Assembly: GCF_006716765.1 (NCBI RefSeq)
Contig: NZ_VFPO01000001.1
Span: 62,001-126,000 of the forward strand
Direction: 5' to 3'
Length of the DNA stretch: 64,000 nt
Source: Actinomadura hallensis
GTDB taxonomy: Bacteria > Actinomycetota > Actinomycetes > Streptosporangiales > Streptosporangiaceae
Under the pieces are notes generated by a model. It made no database searches. It worked only from the letters and a program-made list of their open reading frames with translations, and was not told the DNA's origin. The position numbers and the translations under genes were made by a program. Positions 1-8,645 of the stretch are shown piece by piece; positions within the stretch are counted from its first letter, which is position 1, and each line of letters opens with the position of its first letter.

Positions 1-1521
1 CCCGACGGGGTGCTGGTCCTGTCCGGGGACGCGCCGTCCGGCCTGCCGGGGCCGGCGGAGCTGGTGCTGCGCAGCGGCGACCGGAACGAGGAGCGCGCCT
101 TCCCGATGTCCGAGGCGGACGGCCGGTTCCGCGCCGAGCTGCCGCTGAGCCGGCTGGTCTCGCTCGGCGGCGTCCTGCCGCTGCCGTCCGGCAGATGGGA
201 CGTGCGCGTCCGGCGGCCCGGGGCCCCGAGCCTGGCCGTGACGCTCGACCACGGAATGCTCGACCGGCTGCCGGTCGAGACGACGGTGGACGGCCGGCGC
301 TACGAGTTCCGCGAACAGGGCTACGACGTCCCGGTGGTGGAGGTCCACTCCGACCTGCGGCCGAACGAGCGCGGCCCGTACCGCCAGTCGCGGATCCGCC
401 TCCGGCACTACCGCGCGCCGCGCCGCCTGCGCCCCCTGCGTCCGGCGGTGCTGTACGACAGCTACTCGGGCAAGCAGTACTCCGACAGCCCCCGCGCCAT
501 CCACGAGGAACTCGTGCAGCGCGGAGTGGACGTCGAACATCTGTGGGTCGTGCGGGACGCGCAGGTGGAGCTGCCGGAGACCGCGCGTCCGGTACGGCTG
601 TGGGGCGCCGAGTGGTACGAGGCCATGGCCCGCAGCCGCTACATCGTCACCAACGCGCACCTGCCCGAGTGGTTCGTCCGCCGTCCGGGGCAGGTCGTCG
701 TCCAGACCTGGCACGGCACACCGCTCAAGCGCATCGGCTTCGACATCGAGGACGTGCAGTTCGCCAACCCCCGCTACCTGGAGAAGGTGGCCAAGGAGGC
801 GCCGAACTGGAGCTATCTGCTCTCCCCGAACGCCTTCAGCACGCCGATCCTGCGCCGGGCGTTCCGCTACGAGGGCGAAATCATCGAAACCGGGTATCCC
901 CGCAATGACGTGCTCGCCTCCCCAGACCGGGAACTGCTCGCCGAACGGGTACGGGAACGGCTCGGCCTGCCACCGGGCAAACGCGCCGTCCTGTACGCGC
1001 CGACCTGGCGTGACGACAGCTACTACGGCCCCGGCAAGTACCGGCTCGACATGCGCCTGGACCTGGAGCGGGCGGCGGCCGAACTCGGGGACGACCACGT
1101 GCTCCTCATCCGGCGGCACCCCAATGTCGTGGACACCGTCCCAGAGGTGGCGGGCGGGTTCGTCCGGGACGTGTCGGCGTACCCCGACATCGCCGAACTT
1201 TTCCTGATCTCGGACGTCCTGGTCACGGACTACTCGTCGCTCATGTTCGACTTCGCGGTCACCGGCCGTCCCATGCTGTTCTTCACCTACGACCTGGAGC
1301 ACTACCGGGACGAGCTGCGCGGCTTCTACTTCGACTTCGAGAACGAGGCGCCCGGCCCGCTGCTGAAGACGTCCGACGAGGTGATCGAGGCCCTCCGCTC
1401 GATCGACGACGTCCACCGCACCTACACCGCCCCCTACGAACGGTTCACCCAACGCTTCTGCGAACTGGACGACGGCAAAGCCGCCAGCCGAGTAACAGAC
1501 CGAATCCTCCAATCCCCCTAA
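1..1521 (+). CDS. CDP-glycerol glycerophosphotransferase family protein (5' end outside window)
   Basis: The frame is open from base 1, so the N-terminus lies upstream; 506 residues are visible. The C-terminal half is a GT-B-like glycerophosphotransferase of the TagB/TagF family, which transfers glycerol-phosphate units from CDP-glycerol during teichoic-acid-like cell-wall polymer synthesis at the inner face of the membrane. Family signatures are TWHGTPLKRIG (catalytic His region), GYPRND, YAPTWRDD, IRRHPN and VTDYSSLMFDF, in the expected order. The first ~130 visible residues are a separate beta-rich region, as in many actinobacterial homologues that carry extra N-terminal modules. A strong hairpin follows the stop. 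The exact acceptor and polymer cannot be told from sequence. Confidence 0.9.
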   Translation, partial: PDGVLVLSGDAPSGLPGPAELVLRSGDRNEERAFPMSEADGRFRAELPLSRLVSLGGVLPLPSGRWDVRVRRPGAPSLAVTLDHGMLDRLPVETTVDGRRYEFREQGYDVPVVEVHSDLRPNERGPYRQSRIRLRHYRAPRRLRPLRPAVLYDSYSGKQYSDSPRAIHEELVQRGVDVEHLWVVRDAQVELPETARPVRLWGAEWYEAMARSRYIVTNAHLPEWFVRRPGQVVVQTWHGTPLKRIGFDIEDVQFANPRYLEKVAKEAPNWSYLLSPNAFSTPILRRAFRYEGEIIETGYPRNDVLASPDRELLAERVRERLGLPPGKRAVLYAPTWRDDSYYGPGKYRLDMRLDLERAAAELGDDHVLLIRRHPNVVDTVPEVAGGFVRDVSAYPDIAELFLISDVLVTDYSSLMFDFAVTGRPMLFFTYDLEHYRDELRGFYFDFENEAPGPLLKTSDEVIEALRSIDDVHRTYTAPYERFTQRFCELDDGKAASRVTDRILQSP

Positions 1522-1526
1522 CCCCC

Positions 1527-1559
1527 GCGCCCCTCGCCCACCAACCGGGCGAGGGGCGC
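1527..1559 (+). terminator. Hairpin terminator after the glycerophosphotransferase gene
   Basis: A perfect 13-bp inverted repeat, GCGCCCCTCGCCC (1527-1539) and GGGCGAGGGGCGC (1547-1559), with a 7-nt loop begins 5 nt after the stop codon. There is no U-tract, which is usual for actinomycete terminators. Confidence 0.8.
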
Positions 1560-1756
1560 CCCCCGCCGCAGCCAGAAAACTGCCAATCCCGGGCTTGAGG
1601 TCAAGTTGGGTTGAGGTTGCAGGGTTGGGTCGGGTTCTGGTTGTGCCTGACTTGAGGGGCGTGCGGGTGAGAGGGGATTCCGGCTACTACTCGATCATCG
1701 ACTACACCGTGGACGGGCACGAGACGCAGCGGGAACGGTCCGCGGAGGAGCGAGTC

Positions 1757-2404
1757 GTGAGCCGCGGCAGGTCGCTGCGGGCCGACGTCTACTTCGACGT
1801 GCTGTGCCCGTGGAGCTTCATCGCGAAGCGGCGTCTGGAGACGGCCCTGTCGCTGCTCCCCGATCGGGTGGAGGTCGTGTGGCGCAGCGTCGAGCTGGCT
1901 CCCGGGAACCGGAGGACGCCGGGCCCGACGGCGGCCGAGGAGATGACCGGCTGGACGGGGGACCGGGCGGCCGCCCGCATCGACCTGATCCGGCGTCTCG
2001 GTGCGGCCGAGGGACTGGTGCTCGACCTGCACAGGGCCCGGCCGGTCGACACCTTCGACGCGCACCGGGTCCTCCACCTGGCGGCGGCGCGCGGCAAGAC
2101 CGATGAAATGCTGGAGCTCCTGCTGGCCGCCTACCACACCGACGGGCTGAACGTCGCCGACCCGCTCGTCCTCGAACGCCTGGGGACGATGGCAGGGCTG
2201 GACGCCGGCGAGGTCGCGGCGCTGCTGGCCGGAGACGCCTACGCCGACGCGGTCAGGGCCGACGAGGCGAGCGCCGCCGCACGCGGCGTCACCGGCGTCC
2301 CCTCCCTGGTGATCGGCGCCCGTCCACCGGTCTCGGCCGTCCAGCCCGCCGAAGACCTGGCCCGCCTACTGACCCCCGACCTGGCCGACGCCGCACCCGG
2401 CTGA
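1757..2404 (+). CDS. DsbA family oxidoreductase (FrnE-like)
   Basis: A 215-residue thioredoxin-fold protein of the DsbA/FrnE/2-hydroxychromene-2-carboxylate-isomerase group. The active-site region near residue 17 reads VLCPWSFIAK, so it is CPWS rather than CxxC: a single catalytic cysteine remains. The cis-proline loop is GVTGVPSLVIG near the C-terminus. There is no signal peptide, so it is probably cytosolic. The GTG start at 1757 was chosen because GGAGGAG lies about 8 nt upstream; an open frame extends back to 1595 but that part does not look like this family. Loss of the second cysteine argues against disulfide oxidase activity and for isomerase, reductase or transferase-type chemistry. 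The substrate is unknown. Confidence 0.8.
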   Translation: MSRGRSLRADVYFDVLCPWSFIAKRRLETALSLLPDRVEVVWRSVELAPGNRRTPGPTAAEEMTGWTGDRAAARIDLIRRLGAAEGLVLDLHRARPVDTFDAHRVLHLAAARGKTDEMLELLLAAYHTDGLNVADPLVLERLGTMAGLDAGEVAALLAGDAYADAVRADEASAAARGVTGVPSLVIGARPPVSAVQPAEDLARLLTPDLADAAPG

Positions 2405-2580
2405 CTGGCGGTGGCGGCTCCCCGCCCACGACCGCTGGGCGTTTCCGTCTCGGTGGGTGCTGAGGTGCAGGAGGGGTGGGGTTAGGGCGAGGAGTGCGGC
2501 TGCCAGGGCTGCGACGGCGAGCATGGCTCCGCGGAGGCCGGTGGTGTGGGCCCACAGGCCGACATAGACCGGGCCTGCGA
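2368..2580 (-). pseudogene. Remnant of an MFS transporter C-terminus
   Basis: Reading leftward from about 2580 gives VGLWAHTTGLRGAMLAVAAL and a following hydrophobic Ala/Leu stretch, which looks like the last transmembrane helix and tail of a major facilitator superfamily permease. The frame ends at a TAG near 2368, inside the end of the convergent DsbA-like gene. The rest of the transporter is missing: the sequence switches abruptly to a LacI-type fragment on the other strand. This is seen by translation only; the family call is an inference from one helix. Confidence 0.4.
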
Positions 2581-2949
2581 CGCGGGAGCGGCTGGACGGC
2601 TACCGCCGGGCGGCCGAGGACGCCGGATTCTCCTGGCGCGACGTGACCGTCGCGGTGTGCGCGCGCAACGACGCGGCGGAGGCCGAGCGGGTCACGGCGA
2701 CCCTGCCGGCGTCCGCCGAGCCGCCCGACGCCATCGCCGCGATGAGCGACCAGCAGGCCCCGCGCCGCCCGGGCCGCGCGCCGCGCCGTCCCCGACGACG
2801 TGGCGGTGACCGGCTGGGACGACGCGGCGGTGGCAGAGCAACTGGGGCTCACGACGGTCGCCCAATCTCTGCGGGCCCAAGGCGCGGCGCCGGGCGCCGA
2901 CGCCATCGCCGCGATGTCCGCGCGCGGAATTCGCAGCACCAGTGCCTAG
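2578..2949 (+). pseudogene. Decayed LacI/GalR-family regulator (C-terminal part, frameshifted)
   Basis: The first segment (about 2578-2760) reads RLDGYRRAAEDAGFSWRDV and later PPDAIAAMSDQQA, the typical effector-binding domain of a LacI repressor. A frame change near 2760 is needed to continue into VPDDVAVTGWDDAAVAEQL and GLTTVAQSLRAQG, the conserved C-terminal signature of the family, ending in TAG near 2949. The helix-turn-helix and the N-terminal half are absent. It is therefore a truncated and frameshifted remnant. The long frame that runs through this segment into the next gene is a consequence of the frameshift and is not one real protein. Confidence 0.65.
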
Positions 2950-3002
2950 GATCACATGCCGAGGGCTCTGTACCGGGGAGAGCATTGCGAGCGGACGACG
3001 GG

Positions 3003-3623
3003 ATGCTTCGGGAACGGCTGCGGCACGTCCACTGGATCGGCGGGGGCAGCGGCGCGGGCAAGTCGACCGTCGCCCGGCGCCTCGCGGCCCGGTACGGCAT
3101 GCGCGTGTACTCGACCGACGAGGTGATGGCCGACCACGCCGGCCGCAGCACGCCGGAAACCGCCCCGTACCTGAGCGCCTTCAAGACCATGGACATGGAT
3201 GAGCGCTGGGTGAACCGGTCGCCGGAGACGATGCTGGAGACCTTTCACTGGTTCCGCGGCGAAGGCTTCGACCTGATCCTGGAGGACCTGCTGCGCCTGC
3301 CGGCGGACACCGGTGTGATCGCCGAGGGCTTCCGGCTGCTTCCCCGCCTGGTCGGACCGTTGCTCGCCGAACCCCGCCGCGCGGTCTGGCTGCTGCCGAC
3401 ACCCGAATTCCGCCGGGCGGCGTTCGAAACCCGCGGGTGGGACATCCCCCTCCGGACGAGCGATCCCGACCTGGCCCGCCGCAATCTGCTCGAGCGCGAC
3501 CGGATGTTCACCGACCGCCTCCGCAAGGAGACCGAACTCCTCGGACTGCCGACCGTCGAAATCACCACGGCGATGAGCGAGGACGAGTCGACCGAGCGCG
3601 TCAGGCGGGCATTCGGGTTCTGA
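3003..3623 (+). CDS. Small P-loop kinase-like ATPase
   Basis: A 206-residue protein with a Walker A motif GGGSGAGKST at residues 13-22, followed by the alternation typical of shikimate/adenylate-type kinases: a Rossmann core, a strand ending VIAEGFRLLP (Walker-B-like) and a C-terminal lid helix rich in Arg (LARRNLLERDRMFTDRLRKE). It probably phosphorylates a small molecule, but the substrate cannot be assigned. Start choice is open: the ATG used here lacks a clear ribosome site, while an in-frame TTG at 2985 sits 4 nt after GGGGAG and would add six residues. It lies alone between two decayed regions. Confidence 0.65.
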   Translation: MLRERLRHVHWIGGGSGAGKSTVARRLAARYGMRVYSTDEVMADHAGRSTPETAPYLSAFKTMDMDERWVNRSPETMLETFHWFRGEGFDLILEDLLRLPADTGVIAEGFRLLPRLVGPLLAEPRRAVWLLPTPEFRRAAFETRGWDIPLRTSDPDLARRNLLERDRMFTDRLRKETELLGLPTVEITTAMSEDESTERVRRAFGF

Positions 3624-3653
3624 GGCGGCGCGGAACACCGGCTCCCGCACGGC

Positions 3654-3770
3654 TCAGTCGGTCGAGGACCGTAGGCGGGTCATCAGGGCCTTGCCGCGTG
3701 GGGAGAGGCGGTAGCCGGTCTCCAGGCTTTCGGTGAGGCCGAGGTCTTCGAGGCGGCGGACGTCCGGCAT
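3654..3770 (-). pseudogene. Remnant of a winged-helix regulator C-terminus
   Basis: A 38-codon leftward frame encodes DVRRLEDLGLTESLETGYRL followed by SPRGKALMTRLRSS, the usual wing and last helix of a MarR/PadR-like winged-helix regulator. An in-frame stop lies just upstream (3780-3782), so the DNA-recognition part is gone. The remainder of 3624-3918 shows no other gene. Confidence 0.35.
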
Positions 3771-3918
3771 CCATGCCGGTCACGTGGGCATGTGACGGCG
3801 TGGAGCGCCCGTCCCGAACGATCCGACGCCGCCGGGCGGGTGTCGTTTTCGTCCAAGACGCCGGCGCGTCCGCGTCCTAACGTGGGCCCCGCAACGCGCC
3901 CGATTGTGAGGAGTACTG

Positions 3919-4497
3919 ATGCGCAAGCTGGTCTACACCGGTTTCATGTCACTCGACGGCGTCGTGGACTCCCCCGGCGGCGGGCCGGGAGAGGAGCACC
4001 GCAGCGGCGGCTGGGTGTTCAAGGACCTCGAGTTCGTCCCGGAGGCCTGGTCCCTCAAGGAGGAGGAACTCGCCGACACGACGGCGTTGATGTTCGGCCG
4101 CCGCAGCTACGAGGCGTTCGCGAAGACCTGGCCCGAGTCGGAGGACCACGCCTCCTACAAGGAGCTCCCCAAGTACGTGGTGTCGAGCACGCTGCCCGAG
4201 GACGCCCTTGTCGACGGGTGGGGGCCGACGACGATCCTGCGTTCGACCAAGGACGTCGCCGCGCTCAAGGAGGGCGACGGCGGCGCGGTCTTCATCCACG
4301 GGAGCGCGGAGCTGGCCCGGCGGCTGTCGGACGAGGGCCTGATCGACCAGTACAACCTGCTCGTCTTCCCCGTGCTGCTCGGCGCCGGGAAGAGCCTGTT
4401 CGGGCGGGCCGACCGCGACAAGCAGATGCTGCGGCTCCGCGAGTCGGAGAGCTACTCGAACGGGATCCTGAAGCTGGTCTACGACGTCACGCGCTGA
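3919..4497 (+). CDS. Dihydrofolate reductase family protein (RibD C-terminal-like)
   Basis: A 192-residue protein of the RibD C-terminal/DHFR-like reductase fold, common in actinobacteria as stand-alone genes. It starts MRKLVYTGFMSLDGVVDSPG, the family N-terminal signature, and contains LMFGRRSYEAFAKTWP, the NADPH-pocket region FIHGSAELARRL, and YNLLVFPVLLGAGKSLF. It is expected to be a cytosolic NADPH-dependent reductase; the natural substrate of these stand-alone members is mostly unknown. GAGGAG 6-7 nt before the ATG fixes the start. The 3' end overlaps the convergent AraC-type gene by 19 nt. Confidence 0.88.
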   Translation: MRKLVYTGFMSLDGVVDSPGGGPGEEHRSGGWVFKDLEFVPEAWSLKEEELADTTALMFGRRSYEAFAKTWPESEDHASYKELPKYVVSSTLPEDALVDGWGPTTILRSTKDVAALKEGDGGAVFIHGSAELARRLSDEGLIDQYNLLVFPVLLGAGKSLFGRADRDKQMLRLRESESYSNGILKLVYDVTR

Positions 4498-5216
4498 CCC
4501 AGGTCGAGGCCGATCGCGCCGCCGGCTCCCTCCCGGAGCTGCCGGGCGGTCCGGCCGACGTAGGAGCGCAGCGTCCGGGCCAGGTGCGGCTCGTCGAAGT
4601 AGCCGAGCTCGTCGACGACGCCGGCGGCCGGCTCACCGGCCGCCAGCAGCCCCGCGGCGGTCCGGGCCCGCTCGATCTGCTGGATGGTGCCCCGCGTCAG
4701 CCCCGTCACGGCGCGGAACCGGCGTTCGACCGTGCGCGTCGAGACGGCGGGCCTATGGCCCCGCAGCACCTCGGCGACCAGCGGGTCACGGACCACGATC
4801 CCGTCCCGGACGAGCCGCTCGACCAGCGCCTCGGCGTCGTCGGGGCCGGGTATCTCCAGGCGCGAGCCGTCCAGCCGGAACGTCCGCCGCGTGGTGTCGG
4901 GAAGCTCGACGCCGCCGCCGACCAGCTCCCGCGTGGACACCGCCCGCAGCGAGGTGCCCACCGCGAAGTCGATGCCGGTGAACGTCGCGCCCTCCGGCAC
5001 CGGCGCCGTGCCCGCCCGGGTGTCGGGACCGGTGATGCCCGCGTACGCCCGGCCGTCCTGCTCCCAGAACACCAGACCCCAGCACACCCCCGCCACGGAC
5101 GTCATCTCCGTGACCTGCTCGCTCGTGCAGGTCCAAACGGTGTCGATCCACGGGGAGTCGGACTGCCGCGTCCCGAACCGCAACTCCACAGCCGTAGGAT
5201 ACGTCGCCCTGATCAC
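4479..5216 (-). CDS. AraC-family transcriptional regulator
   Basis: A 245-residue regulator. The C-terminal ~100 residues form a double helix-turn-helix of the AraC type (STRTVERRFRAVTGLTRGTI as the first recognition region, then GYFDEPHLARTLRSYVGRTA). The N-terminal ~150 residues resemble the cupin-like domain of DUF6597-type regulators (CWGLVFWEQDG, TGPDTRAG). The GTG start overlaps the stop of the arsA-like gene by 4 nt (GTGA), so it is probably the last gene of the cstA operon and translationally coupled. The effector is unknown. It converges with the DHFR-family gene. Confidence 0.85.
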   Translation of the reverse strand: MIRATYPTAVELRFGTRQSDSPWIDTVWTCTSEQVTEMTSVAGVCWGLVFWEQDGRAYAGITGPDTRAGTAPVPEGATFTGIDFAVGTSLRAVSTRELVGGGVELPDTTRRTFRLDGSRLEIPGPDDAEALVERLVRDGIVVRDPLVAEVLRGHRPAVSTRTVERRFRAVTGLTRGTIQQIERARTAAGLLAAGEPAAGVVDELGYFDEPHLARTLRSYVGRTARQLREGAGGAIGLDLGQRVTS

Positions 5217-6214
5217 CCACCCCGCTCTGCCGGAGACGAGGGGCCGAGGTGATCGGTCAGGGCGGTGAGCGCCTTCGTGCCCGCCAGGTCTCCCGGGAGC
5301 AGCGGCACGTCGAGCAGCGGGACGTCCGGGATCCGCCGCCGTAGCCGGACGAGGTGCTCGTCCTCCTGCTCGCGGCGCTCGGCGAGCAGCTCACCGGCGT
5401 CCGCCGGGGACCGGCGGTTGGCGACGAGCGCGGTCACGTCGACGCCGAGATCGACGAGCTTCTCGTACACCTCCATGGTCTCGGCGATCGGGAGCCGTTC
5501 GGCGGTCAGCACGACCACGAACCCGGTCCGCGCCGGGTCCGTCACCACGTCGCGCAGCCGGGAGAAGCGGTCGCGCCGGCGTACGAGGATCCGGCGCAGC
5601 TCGGCGTCCCGGTCGATCTCCTCTCCGCCGCCGCCGAGCCCCCGCAGCGCCGCGCCGAACCGGTCCGACCGGTCGCGGCTGGCGAGCAGGGTCTCCGTCC
5701 AGGCGGTGAGCTGCTCGGGCAGCGTGAGCAGCCGCAGCGTGTGGCCGGACGGGGCGGTGTCGAAGACGACCAGGTCGTATTCGTCCTCCCCGAGTTCCAC
5801 CGCCTCGGCGATCCGCTCCAGCACCGCCGACTCGTGGGTGCCGGGCGCCTGCCGGGCCAGCTCCAGGTGCCGGGCGGCCGCCGCGTGCATCCGCTCGGGA
5901 AGCAGGCGACGCATCGTCCTGGCGACCGCGGCGAGGTGCTGCTCGACCGTGCGCTCTGGGTCGACCTCAAGCCCGTCGACGAATCCCGCCGTCCCGTCCC
6001 CCGCGTCGAGGTCGACGAGTCGCACGGGCTTGTCGCCCACCGGGCGGTCCCAAAGGTGGCCGAGGTTGTGGGCGGGGTCGGTGGAGACGAGCAGCACGCG
6101 GGCGCCCGCCCTGGCTCGGCCCAGGGCGAGCGCCGCGGCGATGGACGTCTTGCCGACCCCGCCCTTGCCGCCGACGAAGACGACTTTGCGCGGGGCGACG
6201 AGGTCTAGCAGCAC
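5213..6214 (-). CDS. ArsA family anion-transporting/Get3-like ATPase
   Basis: A 333-residue single-domain ArsA/Get3-type ATPase of the deviant-Walker SIMIBI class. The P-loop FVGGKGGVGKTS is at residues 13-24, the STDPAHNLG motif at about 45-53, and the switch-II DTAPSGHTLRLL near 150. One ATPase domain means it would act as a homodimer. In this setting it follows cstA and a cory-CC-star gene, with its GTG start overlapping the cory-CC-star stop by 10 nt, so an arsenite role is unlikely; delivery or assembly of a membrane or cysteine-tailed partner is a reasonable inference. No ArsB-like pump is nearby. Confidence 0.87.
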   Translation of the reverse strand: MLLDLVAPRKVVFVGGKGGVGKTSIAAALALGRARAGARVLLVSTDPAHNLGHLWDRPVGDKPVRLVDLDAGDGTAGFVDGLEVDPERTVEQHLAAVARTMRRLLPERMHAAAARHLELARQAPGTHESAVLERIAEAVELGEDEYDLVVFDTAPSGHTLRLLTLPEQLTAWTETLLASRDRSDRFGAALRGLGGGGEEIDRDAELRRILVRRRDRFSRLRDVVTDPARTGFVVVLTAERLPIAETMEVYEKLVDLGVDVTALVANRRSPADAGELLAERREQEDEHLVRLRRRIPDVPLLDVPLLPGDLAGTKALTALTDHLGPSSPAERGG

Positions 6215-6462
6215 CCGACATGCTCCAGTGGCGAACGGTCCATGCCCATCCGCCGGTGCCAGGCATGGAAGTCCTCGTACAGGGCGGGCATCAACTCGGC
6301 GGTGTAGTACGCCGCCGGGTCGGGCACGCCCAGCGCCTCCGCGAGGACGACCATCCGGAAGAAGTCGTCCTCCTCGCGCCGGGCACGGGCGAAGGTACGC
6401 CGGTAGGGACCGGCGTAGAACTCCTCCAGCCCGGCCCGGAACGAGGCCCAGCGGGACGTCAC
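6205..6462 (-). CDS. cory-CC-star protein
   Basis: An 85-residue protein ending in two cysteines (EHVGCC, then stop), the feature that gives the coryneform CC-star family its name. The body is helical with FRAGLEEFYAGPYRRTFARA and YYTAELMPALYEDFHAWHRR. The GTG start (GTG ACG TCC) overlaps the cstA stop by 4 nt, which is a better choice than the longer frame upstream. The family is known from actinobacteria next to ArsA-like ATPases; its function is unknown. The exposed terminal Cys pair suggests metal binding or lipid or thiol modification, but that is inference. Confidence 0.85.
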   Translation of the reverse strand: MTSRWASFRAGLEEFYAGPYRRTFARARREEDDFFRMVVLAEALGVPDPAAYYTAELMPALYEDFHAWHRRMGMDRSPLEHVGCC

Positions 6463-8156
6463 GCCTGCGCCTCGACCTGCTTCTCGTCGGCGTCGGGGGC
6501 CTCCGGCGGCTCCCGGGACGCCCGCCGCGTCGCGACGAGCGCCTCGAACGCGACCCACACGGCGGTGACGATGATGACGACGTCGATGGTCAGCAGCAGC
6601 CAGTCGCGCTCGTCGTAGAGGTCGCCGAGCTGCACGAGCGCCGCCCAGAACGACATGACGAAGACGAACGCGAGCGGCACCAGCGCGGGCAGCGGGTTGC
6701 GCCGCTTGCGGATCAGCATGACCACGATGATCGACAGGGTCAGGGCGGCCAGCAGCTGGTTGCTGGTGCCGAACAGCGGCCAGATGCGCAGGCCGCCCGC
6801 GCCGTCCGCGCCCTGGCTGAAGGTGAGCCCCATGCCGACGACGAGCACGACGACGGTGGCGACACCCTTGCCGATCTTCACCTTGGCGATCTCACCGGCC
6901 TCCTGGACGACGAAGCGCAGCAGGCGCACCGCGGTGTCCATGGTCGTGGCGGCGAACAGGATCGCCATCGTGGCCAGCACCGTCGCGCTCACCGACGCCG
7001 GCAGGCCCAGGCCGCTCTTGACGATCTCGCCGCCGCCGGTGACGAACGCCGCGACACCGGCCTCGCCGAAGGAGCTGTAGACGGCCTCCCAGTCGGCCAC
7101 GGTGCGGAAGCCCGCGACGGTGGCGAGGACCGCGCCGAGCGCGAGCATGCCCTCGCCCACCGCGCCGAAGTAGCCGACGAAGCGGGCGTCGGTCTCCTTG
7201 TCCAGCTGCTTCGAGCTGGTCCCCGAGGAGACCATCCCGTGGAAGCCGGAGATCGCACCGCACGCGATGGTGACGAAGAGCAGCGGCATGAGGTCCGGGG
7301 TGCCCGCGGGCACCGCGTCGTTGACGGCCGGGGCGACGATCGCCGGGGCGCTCAGCAGCACCGCGCCGAACAGGATGCCGAGCCCGATGAAGAGCTGCAC
7401 GCCGTTGATGTAGTCACGCGGCTGGAGCAGCACCCACACGGGCAGCAGGGAGGCGATGCCGGCGTAGAGGAACAGGGCCACGATCCAGAAGGTCGCCGGG
7501 GACATGCCCAGGAACGGGTCGGGCAGCTCCACCGGGACCGCGTCCCCGAGGAAGATCAGGGCGTAGAGCACCGCGACGCCCACCACGGTGACCAGGGCGA
7601 GGTTCATCTTGAAGCGGTAGACCGCCTGGCCGACCAGCAGCGCCACCACGATCGCGCCCCAGGCGGGGATCACCACCGAGGGGGTGGAGATCAGCAGGTT
7701 CTTGATGACCACCGCGAACGCCGCGATCACCATCAGGAGCAGCAGGAAGATCACGACGAGGAAGAGGTTGGCGCCCCTGCGGCCGATGTAGCGGCTCGAC
7801 AGCGTCCCCATGGAGCGGCCCTTGTTGCGCGCCGAGGCCCACAGGGAACCCAGGTCGTGCATGCCCGCGAAGAAGACCGTGCCGACCGTGACCCACAGGA
7901 ACGCGGGCAGCCAGCCCCAGATCACGGCGACCGCGGGACCGACGATCGGCGCCGCGCCCGCGACCGAGGTGAAGTGGTGACCCCACAGGATGAACTTGTT
8001 GGTCGGGACGTAGTCCACACCGTCGTTCAGCTCATGCGCGGGCGTCCTGAAGGCCGGGTCGAGCTTGTAGACCCGTTCGCCGAGGAACTTCGAGTAGAGG
8101 AGGTACCCGGCCGCGAACATCGCGAGGCCGATCAACATCAGGGGGAGTGCATTCAT
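6459..8156 (-). CDS. cstA: Carbon starvation protein CstA
   Basis: A 565-residue polytopic membrane protein of the CstA family (peptide/pyruvate uptake, induced on carbon limitation in enteric bacteria). It has the conserved VPTNKFILWGHHFTSVAGAA and GPAVAVIWGWLPAFLWVTVG at the N-terminus, FHGMVSSGTSSKQLDKETDA in the middle, and many transmembrane helices. The ATG at 8156 is preceded by AGAGG; the longer frame to 8231 adds only non-family sequence. It is first in a tightly coupled operon with cory-CC-star, the arsA-like gene and the araC-like gene. A Crp/Fnr regulator is divergent, 489 bp away, which could mean cNMP- or nutrient-responsive control. Confidence 0.93.
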   Translation of the reverse strand: MNALPLMLIGLAMFAAGYLLYSKFLGERVYKLDPAFRTPAHELNDGVDYVPTNKFILWGHHFTSVAGAAPIVGPAVAVIWGWLPAFLWVTVGTVFFAGMHDLGSLWASARNKGRSMGTLSSRYIGRRGANLFLVVIFLLLLMVIAAFAVVIKNLLISTPSVVIPAWGAIVVALLVGQAVYRFKMNLALVTVVGVAVLYALIFLGDAVPVELPDPFLGMSPATFWIVALFLYAGIASLLPVWVLLQPRDYINGVQLFIGLGILFGAVLLSAPAIVAPAVNDAVPAGTPDLMPLLFVTIACGAISGFHGMVSSGTSSKQLDKETDARFVGYFGAVGEGMLALGAVLATVAGFRTVADWEAVYSSFGEAGVAAFVTGGGEIVKSGLGLPASVSATVLATMAILFAATTMDTAVRLLRFVVQEAGEIAKVKIGKGVATVVVLVVGMGLTFSQGADGAGGLRIWPLFGTSNQLLAALTLSIIVVMLIRKRRNPLPALVPLAFVFVMSFWAALVQLGDLYDERDWLLLTIDVVIIVTAVWVAFEALVATRRASREPPEAPDADEKQVEAQA

Positions 8157-8645
8157 ACGAGACCTCTGGGGGGTGGGGGGTGGTCTGCTCGAATGCCGTC
8201 GGGGTTCCCGGCCCGTGCGGCGGGGCGACACCGCGAGCGTCAGACGATGGGACCCACCGGCCGTCCTTCACCATCGCCCCACGACACCGCCGACGATCAC
8301 CCGAGCGCGAAGGAGACGGCACCCTTACCTCTCACAGATCGTCAAGCGGCTTCGGAACCGGTCCGGTCAAAATGCCCAAGATCTACTTCCCCCAAACCCA
8401 AGACCATCCGCCCTGACCAGCCCCTCACCTTCACCCCATCGCGCCCACCCCGATAACGGCCCGCTCAGTGCCACCGGAAACCCGACCACAAACCCCCCAC
8501 CTGCATTTTTGGGACGCCGAAGGGTGTTCTGGCGTACTGGTTTGTCGTCTTCTGCCGAAGATTCACATTGCTGTGCGTATTCCTCTATGGTCCCTGAGTA
8601 ACGGCCGCCTGCTCCCGGCGGCGACCCGACGGAGAGGGGTGGCGG
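8157..8645. other. Divergent intergenic region between cstA and crp-like gene
   Basis: The 489-bp gap separates two divergent genes and must contain both promoters. I see a locally A/T-richer stretch around 8500-8590 but no clear symmetric Crp half-site pair and no supported gene. Frames here lack family similarity or ribosome sites. Confidence 0.5.

Noticed and set aside
2643..3623. A single 326-residue protein joining LacI-like sequence and the kinase
   Set aside because: The frame connects by accident through a frameshifted pseudogene; the Arg-rich middle part has no protein character and the kinase has its own start.
5213..6214. Arsenical resistance operon
   Set aside because: No arsB, arsR, arsC or arsD nearby; the context is cstA and cory-CC-star.
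5265..8456. A 1063-codon rightward open frame
   Set aside because: It is antisense to arsA-like, cory-CC-star and cstA, is low-complexity Ser/Arg/His, and reflects high-GC codon bias on the other strand.
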